64,000 bases of DNA. It comes from Paenibacillus sp. SYP-B3998. Its GTDB lineage: Bacteria > Bacillota > Bacilli > Paenibacillales > NBRC-103111. Below are positions 44,438 to 52,874 of the stretch, piece after piece (the stretch's first letter is position 1; each line of letters begins with the position of its first letter). Where the stretch lies: positions 1,573,516-1,637,515 of the forward strand of contig NZ_JAAIKC010000001.1 in NCBI RefSeq assembly GCF_010820665.1, read 5' to 3'. The notes beneath the pieces were generated by a model. It was given only the letters and a program-made list of their open reading frames with translations, did no database searches and had not been told where the DNA came from. The translations under genes were made by a program, and so were the position numbers.

Positions 44438-44733
44438 TGGCCTATGGGTATAAGATAAAGATCCAATTCCAAAAATTATTATTAGTCCAATTTAATTACT
44501 GAACTACGGTTCCAACAAGAATGGTTGGTCATTATCAGTACGGACTTAATGGTAAGTGAGGACGAAATCGTTCTTCCAATTAAGGATATTATTTTGCAGT
44601 GTTCAAAAACAGCATAACAAATTATCTCTCTTCTTCAACGTACAAGGGTTGACAAACTATTCATGGTAAACTTTACTATATAATTTATTTACCATACAAT
44701 GTAATTGTCATTGAAGATCAGGGGATGAATGAG
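44438..44733 (+). promoter_or_regulatory. Promoter region with inverted repeat before a membrane protein gene
   Basis: TTGACA at 44649-44654 and TACTAT at 44674-44679 are a possible -35/-10 pair with 19-base spacing. The inverted repeat ATGGTAAA (44663-44670) and TTTACCAT (44688-44695) straddles the -10 box and would be a natural repressor site. AGGGG precedes the start. Confidence 0.45.
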
Positions 44734-45243
44734 ATGAAATATCTGTTTAAAGATCTTTTTCTAATTACAGCAAAGGTAAACCTTTTGTTCATTTGTCTAT
44801 TTGGCCTCACATATTTCTTAGCTGCGATCACCTACAACATGATTTTCAGCGTTCCTTACGATCAATCTAAAGTGATATCACCTTTGTATTACGGATTGCT
44901 ATTTAGTACTATCCCATACTTTACTATTGGTTACTGGACTGCTAAAGAATCAAAACAGTCGACTGCAATAAAACTTTTCACTTTGATCTATATGATGCTG
45001 CTTGATAAACTTCTTATCGTTTATGTATTGGGTATATTCACAAATTTCTTACCAGCACAAGAAAACGGTTTTTTTTCTACTGCTTATTCGTACATGTGCG
45101 AAGAACTACCCTTTTACTGCCATCCTCTAGCTTATTATACAATTGGTACAGCAGTAGCCGTTTTGGCGTTCTTTATTGGTATTGGTCTTTACAATAAAAG
45201 AAAAACAACTGTTTTTCTGGTTACTCAAGAAGAACAGAATTAA
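44734..45243 (+). CDS. Four-helix integral membrane protein, unknown
   Basis: This 169-residue protein has hydrophobic stretches at about residues 12-35, 48-68, 80-105 and 133-155. ATG 44734 has AGGGG about 10 bases upstream, whereas ATG 44725 is too close to it. I do not recognise the family. It lies alone between an inverted-repeat promoter and a perfect terminator, so it is a monocistronic, probably regulated gene. Confidence 0.65.
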   Translation: MKYLFKDLFLITAKVNLLFICLFGLTYFLAAITYNMIFSVPYDQSKVISPLYYGLLFSTIPYFTIGYWTAKESKQSTAIKLFTLIYMMLLDKLLIVYVLGIFTNFLPAQENGFFSTAYSYMCEELPFYCHPLAYYTIGTAVAVLAFFIGIGLYNKRKTTVFLVTQEEQN

Positions 45244-45284
45244 GCTGGAACAGGTAAAAATTAATGTTTGTAATATTGGTTGTG

Positions 45285-45320
45285 AAAACCTTCAAAGTAA
45301 CGTTACTTTGAAGGTTTTTT
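45285..45320 (+). terminator. Perfect palindromic terminator
   Basis: AACCTTCAAAGTAACG is followed directly by its exact reverse complement and then by a T-run, so the stem is long. The A-run on the other side would let it work in both directions. Confidence 0.9.
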
Positions 45321-45428
45321 ATCGTTATTTGTTCAACCGTAAAATTAACTGGTAATTCGTGTATGTATTTGATGAATTGGAGGAAACTAAGATCATTAAA
45401 AACCAAAATAATGAAGATGAGGACTACC

Positions 45429-45530
45429 ATGGAACGTCATCAAAAGCAGGAAAAAAAGCTGATTATTCTGTGTTTCGTCATTGCAGTTATTTTACTATTA
45501 TCAATTTCTCATCATCTGTTTGAAGGATAG
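45429..45530 (+). CDS. 33-residue single-helix membrane peptide upstream of cydA
   Basis: The frame reads MERHQKQEKK, then a hydrophobic stretch LIILCFVIAVILLLSI, and ends SHHLFEG. It is an N-in single-pass peptide with two adjacent histidines. AGG at about 6 bases before the ATG is a weak ribosome site, and an in-frame ATG at 45411 is also possible. It ends 42 bases before cydA. It may be an accessory peptide of the bd oxidase or unrelated. Confidence 0.45.
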   Translation: MERHQKQEKKLIILCFVIAVILLLSISHHLFEG

Positions 45531-45572
45531 CTGGATAATAACACAACCCCTTCTAGAGGAGCTGTTAAATGA

Positions 45573-46913
45573 ATGTTTGTGAACGATCCGGTTGTTTATA
45601 GCCGTGCACTAATGTCTTTGACTTTTGTATTTCATATTATTTTTGCAACCATCGGAGTCGGAATTCCTGTTCTTATTGCTTTGGCAGAATGGATGGGTAT
45701 ACGTCGGAATGATCCCCATTATACCTTAATGGCGCGAAGGTGGACGCGTGGATATGTCATTACAGTAGCTGTGGGAGTTGTATCTGGAACAGCGCTTGGA
45801 CTACAAATTAACCTACTATGGCCTAATTTTATGAGGATAGCTGGACAAGCTATCGGTTTACCCATGTTTTTAGAAATATTCGCCTTTTTTTTTGAAGCCA
45901 TTTTTCTTGGCATCTATATGTACACATGGGATCGATTTAAACCCAAGATTCATTTTTTATTTATAATACCTGTAGTCATTGGTGCGTCAAGTTCTGCACT
46001 TTTTATTACATTAGTCAACTCTTTTATGAATGCGCCGCAAGGATTTGACATATTAGACGGGATCATAGGTAACGTGCAGCCTCTTAAGGCTATGTTTACC
46101 CCAGCAAGCCCTACAAAGGTCTCCCATGTATTAACTTCAGCTTATCTTACCTCAGCTTTTATTTTTGCAGGAATCGCTGCTTACGCCCTATTGAGGGGGA
46201 AAAGTCATATTTACTATAAGAAAGTACTAAATATGACACTTTTTGCTGCATTTGTTTTTGCTGTAGCGACATTCTTAATTGGAGATTTGTCGGGGAAATA
46301 TTTGGCGAAATACCAGCCTGAAAAACTGGCAGCTGGGGAATGGCATTTTGAAACCATGTCACATGCACCATTAATTGTAGGTGGTATTTTAACAGGAAAT
46401 CACGAGATCAAGTATGGATTAAGGATCCCATTTGCACTCAGTGTGCTTGCTCATGGAAACCCCAATATGGAAGTAAAGGGATTAAACGATTTTCCTTCGG
46501 ATGAAATCCCACCGCTTTGGATCCATTATACCTTCGATGCTATGGTTGGCATTGGTGGTTATCTGACCATTATTCCTTTATTGTTTATCCTTGCTTCTTG
46601 GTTTCGAAAAGGGAATCCCTACAACAAACTGCTGCTTAGGGCAATTGTCGCGGGAGGCCCGTTGGCTATGTTTGCCATCGAGTATGGATGGATTTATGCA
46701 GAAGTAGGTAGACAACCCTGGATTTTGCGTGGGTATATGAAGACGCAGCAAGGTGCTACGACATCTGAGCATGTTGGCTTGCTCTTTATCGTATTTCTCG
46801 TGCTTTATGTAGTTTTGGGAATTTCCTGTGTACGAGTTTTGATAAAAATGTTTAAGAGCCATTCGCCGGATGATGAGCTTAACCTACAAAACAAGGAGGG
46901 GGCTTTCAAGTGA
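45573..46913 (+). CDS. cydA: Cytochrome bd quinol oxidase subunit I
   Basis: CydA carries the quinol site and hemes b558, b595 and d, and reduces oxygen to water at low oxygen tension. In the 446-residue protein the early LMSLTFVFHIIFATIGVG provides the His of helix 1, LEIFAFFFEAIFLGIYMY near residue 100 is the conserved Glu-rich helix, and GRQPWILRGYMKT near residue 380 is the CydA signature. The short Q-loop matches the cyanide-insensitive/YthA-like Firmicute branch. GAGGAG precedes ATG 45573. It overlaps cydB by 4 bases. A microaerobic oxidase fits the anaerobic island of this genome, but no Fnr-type box was seen upstream. Confidence 0.95.
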   Translation: MFVNDPVVYSRALMSLTFVFHIIFATIGVGIPVLIALAEWMGIRRNDPHYTLMARRWTRGYVITVAVGVVSGTALGLQINLLWPNFMRIAGQAIGLPMFLEIFAFFFEAIFLGIYMYTWDRFKPKIHFLFIIPVVIGASSSALFITLVNSFMNAPQGFDILDGIIGNVQPLKAMFTPASPTKVSHVLTSAYLTSAFIFAGIAAYALLRGKSHIYYKKVLNMTLFAAFVFAVATFLIGDLSGKYLAKYQPEKLAAGEWHFETMSHAPLIVGGILTGNHEIKYGLRIPFALSVLAHGNPNMEVKGLNDFPSDEIPPLWIHYTFDAMVGIGGYLTIIPLLFILASWFRKGNPYNKLLLRAIVAGGPLAMFAIEYGWIYAEVGRQPWILRGYMKTQQGATTSEHVGLLFIVFLVLYVVLGISCVRVLIKMFKSHSPDDELNLQNKEGAFK

Positions 46914-47938
46914 ATTTGGAAGTGGTAGGGATTACAGTCTTATGGACTTTTCTGTACGGGTATTTAATTGTAGCTTCCATTGATTTTGGTGCTGGATTTT
47001 TTAGTTACTATAGTTACAGAACAAAAAAGGAACACGTGATTCAGAATATCATTAAGCGGTATTTATCACCTGTGTGGGAGGTGACGAATGTCTTTCTCAT
47101 TTTTTTTGTTGTTGGGATCGTAGGTTTCTTCCCAGATACTGCTTACTACTATGGAACGGCCCTTTTAGTTCCTGGTAGTGTAGCGATTATACTGCTTGCC
47201 ATACGTGGTTCATACTATGCGTTTAGTACATATGGCACAAAAAATAAAAAAGTTTATGCATTCTTATATGGTGCAACTGGACTTCTGATTCCTGCTTCAT
47301 TGTCAACAGTGCTTACAATCTCGGAAGGTGGTTTTATTGAATTTAAGAATGGTACAGTTTTTTTTCAATACGATAAGCTTTTTTTTAGTCTTTACTCATG
47401 GTCCGTTGTTTTGCTTGCGATTGTTAGTGTGTTGTATATTTCAGCCATGTTTTTAACATTTTACGCGGCCAAAGCAAATGACCTGCCTGCTTTGGAAATT
47501 GTGCGTAAGTGGGCACTGATTTGGAGCGCCCCGACAATCGTTTGCAGTTTAATCGTATTTTATTCGATTCACTTACATAACCCAGAACATTTTCAAAAGA
47601 TGACGGAGTTATCTTGGATGTTTGTATGTTCTTTTCTATTCTTTCTGGCAGCTGTATATTACGTTTGGAGGAAAAAGAATTATGGCATGTCCTTTATTTT
47701 CGTAATGGTTCAATTTGGATTCGCTTTCTATGGTTATGGAGCGGCTCACTTGCCTTATTTACTTTACCCGTACTTATCCATGAATGAACATTTCACTAAT
47801 AAAGCCATGGCTGTAGCCTTAATTATTGCATTTTTGACAGGATTGTTACTCCTAATCCCTTCGCTCTTTCTTTTAATGAGATTGTTTCTGTTTAATATCA
47901 GATATGTGCAGGGACAGATGCACCCCAAAGGAGAATAG
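46910..47938 (+). CDS. cydB: Cytochrome bd quinol oxidase subunit II
   Basis: This 342-residue structural partner of CydA has about nine membrane helices. The N-terminal FLYGYLIVASIDFGAGFFS is the classical CydB opening. It starts with GTG overlapping the cydA stop (GTGA at 46910-46913), so translation is coupled. It is followed immediately by the small cydS-like gene. Confidence 0.93.
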   Translation: MNLEVVGITVLWTFLYGYLIVASIDFGAGFFSYYSYRTKKEHVIQNIIKRYLSPVWEVTNVFLIFFVVGIVGFFPDTAYYYGTALLVPGSVAIILLAIRGSYYAFSTYGTKNKKVYAFLYGATGLLIPASLSTVLTISEGGFIEFKNGTVFFQYDKLFFSLYSWSVVLLAIVSVLYISAMFLTFYAAKANDLPALEIVRKWALIWSAPTIVCSLIVFYSIHLHNPEHFQKMTELSWMFVCSFLFFLAAVYYVWRKKNYGMSFIFVMVQFGFAFYGYGAAHLPYLLYPYLSMNEHFTNKAMAVALIIAFLTGLLLLIPSLFLLMRLFLFNIRYVQGQMHPKGE

Positions 47939-48088
47939 ATGTTGGAATTCATCCTAATTATGATATTGCCGCCAATCATTGTTGTAGCTTCCCTTACTGT
48001 CGTATTTGGGTGGGGGTGGATGGGGAAAGAAAGAGTTGAAAGTGATGAGCATCAAGGGGAAAGAGGTGATAAGCAAAAAATGCGTTAG
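47939..48088 (+). CDS. cydS: CydS-like small subunit of cytochrome bd oxidase
   Basis: This 49-codon gene begins directly after the cydB stop (TAG 47936-47938, ATG 47939), with AAAGGAG 5 bases before the ATG. The peptide starts MLEFILIMILPPIIVVAS, a single helix with a PP pair, then FGWGWMGKE and a charged tail. It has the form of CydS of Geobacillus and other Bacillales, which binds next to CydA and stabilises heme b558. It is missed by gene finders that require 60 codons. Confidence 0.8.
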   Translation: MLEFILIMILPPIIVVASLTVVFGWGWMGKERVESDEHQGERGDKQKMR

Positions 48089-48173
48089 CAAATACTACGT
48101 ATCCGCCAATTAAGAGAAACACAAGTGTCCATGCAGGAAGATCCCCTAATGCCCCCGCCACGACTCACTTACT

Positions 48174-48413
48174 TTATTGGTTGGATGATGGGAGCTTGAG
48201 CTTTAATTTCTGAGCGTTTTCAATCCTCACTTCGACCTCCACTTTAGCTAGAGAATCCTTCTGCAGCGGAAGCACTCCTTCTTTTGTTAGCTTTTTCCAT
48301 GCACCAGGATTTTTTCGGTACAAGACCTCCGAAAGATGAAAAATATCCATTTTTCGTTTCAGACCTTTGGCAAAGGTATCCCGGATCTCTTCCGTTATTT
48401 TTTGTTCATTCAA
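48174..48413 (-). pseudogene. Remnant of a Ger(x)C-type germination lipoprotein (C-terminus)
   Basis: The 79 codons on the minus strand include DIFHLSEVLYRKNPGAWKKL and end with VEVEVRIENAQKL. They correspond to the last part of GerAC/Ger(x)C spore germinant receptor subunits, which are normally about 370-400 residues with a lipoprotein signal. The front three quarters are missing. It lies 216 bases downstream of gerAB, the order seen in gerA operons. Confidence 0.7.
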
Positions 48414-48442
48414 ATATTAAAAAGTGTAATTGCCTTTGGTTT

Positions 48443-48498
48443 GTAAGCGTCAAATAACCCACACCTTGTAATCAAGATGTAGGCTATTTGACGCTTAC
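48443..48498. repeat. 56-bp palindromic IS66-end element (solo or internally deleted)
   Basis: It starts GTAAGCGTCAAATAACC and ends GGCTATTTGACGCTTAC; these arms match at 16 of 17 positions, and the centre CACCTTGTAATCAAGATG is also nearly symmetric. It shares about 50 bases with 49946-49995. It may be an IS66 element deleted down to its two ends. Confidence 0.65.
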
Positions 48499-48629
48499 TT
48501 TTTGTCCGAGGTACAGGACATACTTGGTTATACGTAGACAAGCTGAATAAGCCACAGCACATTACTGTCCCGTGGCTGGCCGATTTAGTTTAATTCGATG
48601 ACTTTTGTTGAAATATGAAATCAATTTTT

Positions 48630-49730
48630 CTACTGTTTCGGTTCCTTTCTAACGAAATGAAAAATCGATCCGTACATCCAAATGAAAATAGGGAATACGA
48701 AAGCGCTATATAAACCTGCTATCCCCCACAATTTGCCCATTTGAGTAATTTGGGAAGAAGAAGGGATAAAAAAGAAAGACAATAGGATCCATAGGAACAA
48801 GAGTATTCGTAAAGAATTTCGATGATCCTGCTTACCGAATAATTGACTTGCTCCCAACAGAGCCGTGTAAAGGTAAGGAATGGTCGCCATAATTAAAGTA
48901 AATAAATAAAAGGAGAGAAAAATGATCTCAAACCGCTCTAAAAAGGGCAATCGGATGTCCTTAAATAAGTTGAGCGTGGGATAAGGGTATTCTGTGATCT
49001 CGTTTGGAGCAAACTTGACAAAACTGATTACTGTAACTATTAAATATATAATCATGGAAAAAGAGTTTGCAATAACAATTCCTTTGGACGCTGATTTCTT
49101 ATCCTTTAGAAACGGATATAGAATGAAAGCCAATTCAAATCCGAGGAAAGAAAAGATTGTTGATTTTACAGTAGACAGAATGGGAAACAAGCCTTCTTTT
49201 CCAAGTGGAAGAAGGTACAGCCATTGGCTATCCTTTAGTGCCAATAGCAGCAAGAAAGGCATCCATATAGTCATAAGAAAAACAAATTCAGCAAAGAGTC
49301 CGATCACTCTTATTCCATGCTTGGTGATCATATAGATTGGAATGATAAACAGGATCATCAAGATGAAGTTACGTATATCCGGCACGATCCATGTCTTTAT
49401 GACATGAATCGTTGAAAACATGACAACGCTTGCTGCAAATACTGCGTATAGTATCCAAAGAACAAATAAACTTTTACCCACCCACTTGCCAAAGTATTTA
49501 ATTAAAAGCTCGAATAACGTATATTCGGGGGTTCTATCCATAATTTTTATGATGACTATGCTGAGAAGAATAGATAGAATCCAACCTAACAAAATGGATA
49601 TCCATCCATCGGTACCGGCAGTTATAGCTAAATCGTGGGGAAGGGATAGTTCTCCGAGTCCCACTTGGGCTGCAAATATAATTAGAATGTATTGTTTCAA
49701 GGAGATTTGATTAAACGAATATTTATTCAT
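48630..49730 (-). CDS. GerAB-type spore germination permease
   Basis: This 366-residue protein starts MNKYSFNQISLKQYILI and has about ten membrane helices. It matches the endospore germination permease family (GerAB, GerBB, GerKB) of the APC superfamily, which senses nutrients in the inner spore membrane. The ATG at 49730 is preferred over 49787, since family members begin at this point, though its ribosome site is not strong. Its usual partners are absent: GerAA is not in the window and GerAC survives only as a fragment. A functional receptor here is therefore doubtful unless the partners are elsewhere. Confidence 0.88.
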   Translation of the reverse strand: MNKYSFNQISLKQYILIIFAAQVGLGELSLPHDLAITAGTDGWISILLGWILSILLSIVIIKIMDRTPEYTLFELLIKYFGKWVGKSLFVLWILYAVFAASVVMFSTIHVIKTWIVPDIRNFILMILFIIPIYMITKHGIRVIGLFAEFVFLMTIWMPFLLLLALKDSQWLYLLPLGKEGLFPILSTVKSTIFSFLGFELAFILYPFLKDKKSASKGIVIANSFSMIIYLIVTVISFVKFAPNEITEYPYPTLNLFKDIRLPFLERFEIIFLSFYLFTLIMATIPYLYTALLGASQLFGKQDHRNSLRILLFLWILLSFFFIPSSSQITQMGKLWGIAGLYSAFVFPIFIWMYGSIFHFVRKEPKQ

Positions 49731-49945
49731 GTTTGATCCTGCACTCCCACTGTTATGTATGTCCTGCGTGTCCCATACGTCCATCATCCAAAAGTAAGGT
49801 TCACCGAAGATTGCTTCCCCCTAGAGAGTGGGCTCTTTTTCATTTTCCACCCATTTCCTTAATCTCTCTCGAAATGGGGGGAATTATTCTGAATAAATTC
49901 AGCTTAGTTTGATAGGCATGTGGTCGGACCCGCAATTCTTCTGCG

Positions 49946-50222
49946 GTAAGCGTCAAATAGCCCACACCTTGTAATCAAGATGTAGGCTATTACTGCTTTT
50001 TAGTCAGCCTTAAACACGCGACAAGTCAGCGGTAGCGACGACGACCAAGGCATCAGGCTATCCAACGCTTCTGGATCTTTGGGATCAGGAAGCTGCGGAA
50101 GTTGCTCAAATAGATGCAATAAATATTTGAACGGATTCATGAGGCAAACCTCCTACAATTGATTGCCCTCATTTTCTCATGGATGACAAGAACGTTGAAG
50201 GTGGGGAGAGTTTGACGCTTAC
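49946..50222. mobile_element. Internally deleted IS66-family element with transposase C-terminus
   Basis: The 277-bp element is bounded by GTAAGCGTCAAA and TTTGACGCTTAC. On the minus strand, 50140 to 50000 encode 46 residues, MNPFKYLLHLFEQLPQLPD to PWSSSLPL, the typical tail of the IS66 transposase TnpC. The accessory genes tnpA and tnpB and the catalytic part are gone. Confidence 0.75.
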
Positions 50223-50264
50223 TTTGGTTTTAATAAAGACGCACATTAGTTTATTGGCTCCTTT

Positions 50265-50523
50265 CAGCATTATGGGTATATTGTGTTGTTCTTATCGCTG
50301 TGTTTAGAACACTTGCTTTGCCATCGCCTGGAGAAATCCTTATGAGTTCAGCAGGACTAATGGTGTATGAAGGCAAGCTAAGTTGACGAAGTTAGATAAG
50401 ACATCTAAATGGTTCTCTACTTATGGTCTCTCGTTTGGTGGGATTTGGATTAGCCTTCAAATTCTATTACTTGAAATATTTCGATTGCTGCGGCAAACGG
50501 ATCAACGAGGTAAAACGACTTAA
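50265..50523 (+). pseudogene. DedA-family membrane protein remnant
   Basis: Three frames together spell parts of a DedA protein: QHYGYIVLFLSLCLEH from 50265, LALPSPGEILMSSAGLMVYEGK in the next frame, and DKTSKWFSTYGL in another. They are separated by frameshifts, and the piece ends at TAA 50521-50523. The PSPGE motif is the DedA signature. The second half of the protein is missing. It begins only 42 bases right of the IS66 remnant. Confidence 0.65.
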
Positions 50524-50574
50524 AATTTACTTGCAGTGGTAGATTTATTTTCTATGAGCCGTCTTTTATGTACT

Positions 50575-50602
50575 GAAAAAAGCCCCTTGGAATAGGGGCT
50601 TA
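50575..50602 (-). terminator. Terminator of the NlpC/P60 gene
   Basis: On the minus strand AAGCCCC and GGGGCTT pair round a short loop, followed by a run of T. It ends 9 bases downstream of the stop of the gene at 50611. Confidence 0.88.
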
Positions 50603-50610
50603 TACATAAC

Positions 50611-51132
50611 TTATTTAAGAACTCGACGAGCTGTTTTGTAGTTTGTTTTCCACCAGCCAGAATTAATATCAGAGATGGTTACGCCAGGACTTCCATACGT
50701 ATGAATAATTTTGCCATTCCCTATATAAATACCAACATGATGAATAGGGGAATAGAAGAAGACAAGATCTCCCGGTCTTAATTGATCCTTGGACACATAA
50801 CTACCTACTTGTGATTGCTGTTTAGATGAACGGGGTAGAGATACGCCATTTTTTCCAAATACATATTGGGTAAAAGAAGAGCAGTCAAATGCATTGGTAA
50901 AACCAGATGGAGCACCAAATTTATATCGTACACCCATGTAATGTTTACCTAATGAGATAATGCTATTCGCTTGTGATGTTGACGTTGCTGTTGCAACGGG
51001 GATGCTCGCCGCGTGAGCGGATTGTGGTGTTGCTAATAGACTTCCCGATGAAAAGATCGAGAAACAAAGTGTAATCCCTATTAACGATTTGCTCAGGCGG
51101 TTCTTTTTCATGTTGTTATTAATGATCTTCAT
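50611..51132 (-). CDS. Secreted NlpC/P60 peptidoglycan endopeptidase
   Basis: This 173-residue protein has a signal peptide ending near AHAAS (about residue 42). The catalytic domain follows: the nucleophile Cys is in FDCSSFTQYVFG (about residue 84), the catalytic His in PIHHVGIYIGNGK (about 133), and a third polar residue in IIHTYG. Such enzymes cut the gamma-D-Glu-diamino acid bond of cell-wall peptides. It is a single-domain enzyme without SH3 or LysM repeats. AGGAG precedes the ATG at 51132. It is divergent from murT, whose product amidates the very D-Glu involved in this bond. Confidence 0.92.
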   Translation of the reverse strand: MKIINNNMKKNRLSKSLIGITLCFSIFSSGSLLATPQSAHAASIPVATATSTSQANSIISLGKHYMGVRYKFGAPSGFTNAFDCSSFTQYVFGKNGVSLPRSSKQQSQVGSYVSKDQLRPGDLVFFYSPIHHVGIYIGNGKIIHTYGSPGVTISDINSGWWKTNYKTARRVLK

Positions 51133-51485
51133 GATAACTCCTCCTATAGAATCGTATATGTGGTGGCCACCTGAAATAACCTTAACACATAATAAATCCC
51201 CTAATGATTACCAAGGAAGATGGAATCCCTGTTACTTACAGGCCTTAACGAACATTCTAAGAATATCATGAGAATTCTATGAGTAATTAAACCTTGACAT
51301 TATGCCATGGAATCATTCAGGACCATTGTGAAACCCATATTGTGTTTATAATCAGTCGCTTTTTATCCGAAAGGGAGACTTACTTTACTTGAGGATTGAG
51401 CATGAGGCGTAGAACCCAACTAATAAAAATGAAAGCAGTACAAATTAACAATCCAAAGTATTTTCTAAAAATTGAAGGGAATAGT
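51133..51485 (+). promoter_or_regulatory. Divergent region between the NlpC/P60 gene and murT
   Basis: Possible promoters lie here (TTGACATTATGCCATGG near 51293), with AAAGGGAG at 51370-51377. The murT frame is open from TTG 51396, so codons before 51486 may or may not be translated. No operator was recognised. Confidence 0.35.
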
Positions 51486-52874
51486 ATGGAAGATACTGCT
51501 TCAGATTACTTATTACTAATGGGGGACTACAGAATCTTGAAGAAAAAAATGGCTATCTTAAGCGGCAAAACTTTCGGTAAATTAAGTCGACTTTTAGGAA
51601 ATCAAGGTTCATCCTTGCCTGGAGCTGTAGCTTTGAAAATCGATCCAGATATTCTTACGAAATTATCTAAACAAATCAATCAGTTTATATTTATTACAGG
51701 TACGAATGGTAAAACGACAACGTCCAATTTATTAGCTCACCTATTAAGGTCAACAGGAAAGAAAATTTTAAATAATTCAGAAGGATCCAATATGATGTCA
51801 GGGATAACGGCATGTTTAATCAATCAATCATCTCTATTCGGCAATCTAAAGTATGATTATGCTGTTCTTGAAGTCGATGAGGCCAGTATGCCTGCCATTA
51901 TAAAACAAGTTGCTCCACAAATGGTCGTCATCACTAATTTTTTTCGTGATCAATTAGACCGGTATGGGGAAATAGACATTCTGATTAAAGATATAAAAAA
52001 CGCTATTGATCCTATTGATACAAAATTAGTTTTAAATGCAGATGATCCCTTGGTAGTTCGACTAAGTTTGGTTGGCAAGGATAGAGTCTTCTATGGACTA
52101 AATAAAGGTGCGTATCACTTTGGCGATTATGGGATGAGTGATTCCAAATATTGCGCAACATGCGGAGAAGAATTACAGTATGATCACATTCACTTTAGTC
52201 AACTCGGGGTTTATAACTGTTCCTGTGGGTTTAAGCGTCCAATTCCACATTACGAAATCGATTACATTCAAAGTAACCCCTTGTCTTTTAAATTGAGAGA
52301 TGAAATTTATCATATGAATATATCGGGTGCTTATAATGCTTATAATGCGTTAGCCGCCATTTCTTGTGCTGCAGAAATAGGCATTCAATCTTTGGAGATA
52401 AAAGAATTCTTAAATAAGTATGAATCCGATAACGGGCGAATGCAGCTGTATGATCACAAAGGATATCCATATATCGTAAATCTCAATAAAAATCCTTCGG
52501 GAACCAATGTCTCATTGTCGGAAATACTTTCAACTCAACATAACAAGCAAATCGTTTTCTTTATTAATGATTATATTGCTGATGGTGAGGATGTATCATG
52601 GATTTGGGACGTTGATTTTGAATGCCTACAAAGAGAAGACATCACAAGAATAATTTGTTCTGGCCGACGTGCAGCAGACATCGCATTACGACTTAAATAT
52701 GCTTGTGTTGATCACAACAAAGTAATAAAAATACCATCCATAGAAAAAGCCATTCAATATACATTTGACCATCCGATGCCAACCTATCTGTTACCGACTT
52801 ATACAGCTTTACAACAGGTGAAGCATTATATGAATGGGAGTGTAGACAAAAATGATGAATTTATTACTTTATAA
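51486..52874 (+). CDS. murT: Lipid II isoglutaminyl synthase, MurT subunit
   Basis: MurT is a Mur-ligase-like ATPase that, with GatD, amidates D-Glu of lipid II to D-iso-Gln. The P-loop TGTNGKTTTSNLL lies about 70 residues in. The zinc-ribbon insertion appears as CATC and CSCG (about residues 225-250), and the C-terminal DUF1727 domain is characteristic. The start is uncertain: ATG 51486 has GAAGGGA 5 bases before it. The family usually starts nearer MAILSGKTFGKLSRLL (ATG 51549), and TTG 51396 opens the frame. gatD overlaps the end by 23 bases. MurT-GatD is standard in staphylococci, streptococci, clostridia and mycobacteria but not in most Bacillus. Confidence 0.92.
   Translation: MEDTASDYLLLMGDYRILKKKMAILSGKTFGKLSRLLGNQGSSLPGAVALKIDPDILTKLSKQINQFIFITGTNGKTTTSNLLAHLLRSTGKKILNNSEGSNMMSGITACLINQSSLFGNLKYDYAVLEVDEASMPAIIKQVAPQMVVITNFFRDQLDRYGEIDILIKDIKNAIDPIDTKLVLNADDPLVVRLSLVGKDRVFYGLNKGAYHFGDYGMSDSKYCATCGEELQYDHIHFSQLGVYNCSCGFKRPIPHYEIDYIQSNPLSFKLRDEIYHMNISGAYNAYNALAAISCAAEIGIQSLEIKEFLNKYESDNGRMQLYDHKGYPYIVNLNKNPSGTNVSLSEILSTQHNKQIVFFINDYIADGEDVSWIWDVDFECLQREDITRIICSGRRAADIALRLKYACVDHNKVIKIPSIEKAIQYTFDHPMPTYLLPTYTALQQVKHYMNGSVDKNDEFITL

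Larger units (their letters stand above)
48435..50230. mobile_element. Possible composite unit: IS66 end remnants flanking gerAB with an 8-bp direct repeat
   Basis: The left element (48443-48498) and right element (49946-50222) both begin GTAAGCGTCAAATA and end TTTGACGCTTAC. The 8 bases outside the left end (48435-48442) and outside the right end (50223-50230) are identical, TTTGGTTT. IS66-family transposition makes 8-bp duplications, so the whole segment including gerAB may have moved as one unit. The inner flanks do not match each other. Confidence 0.5.
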
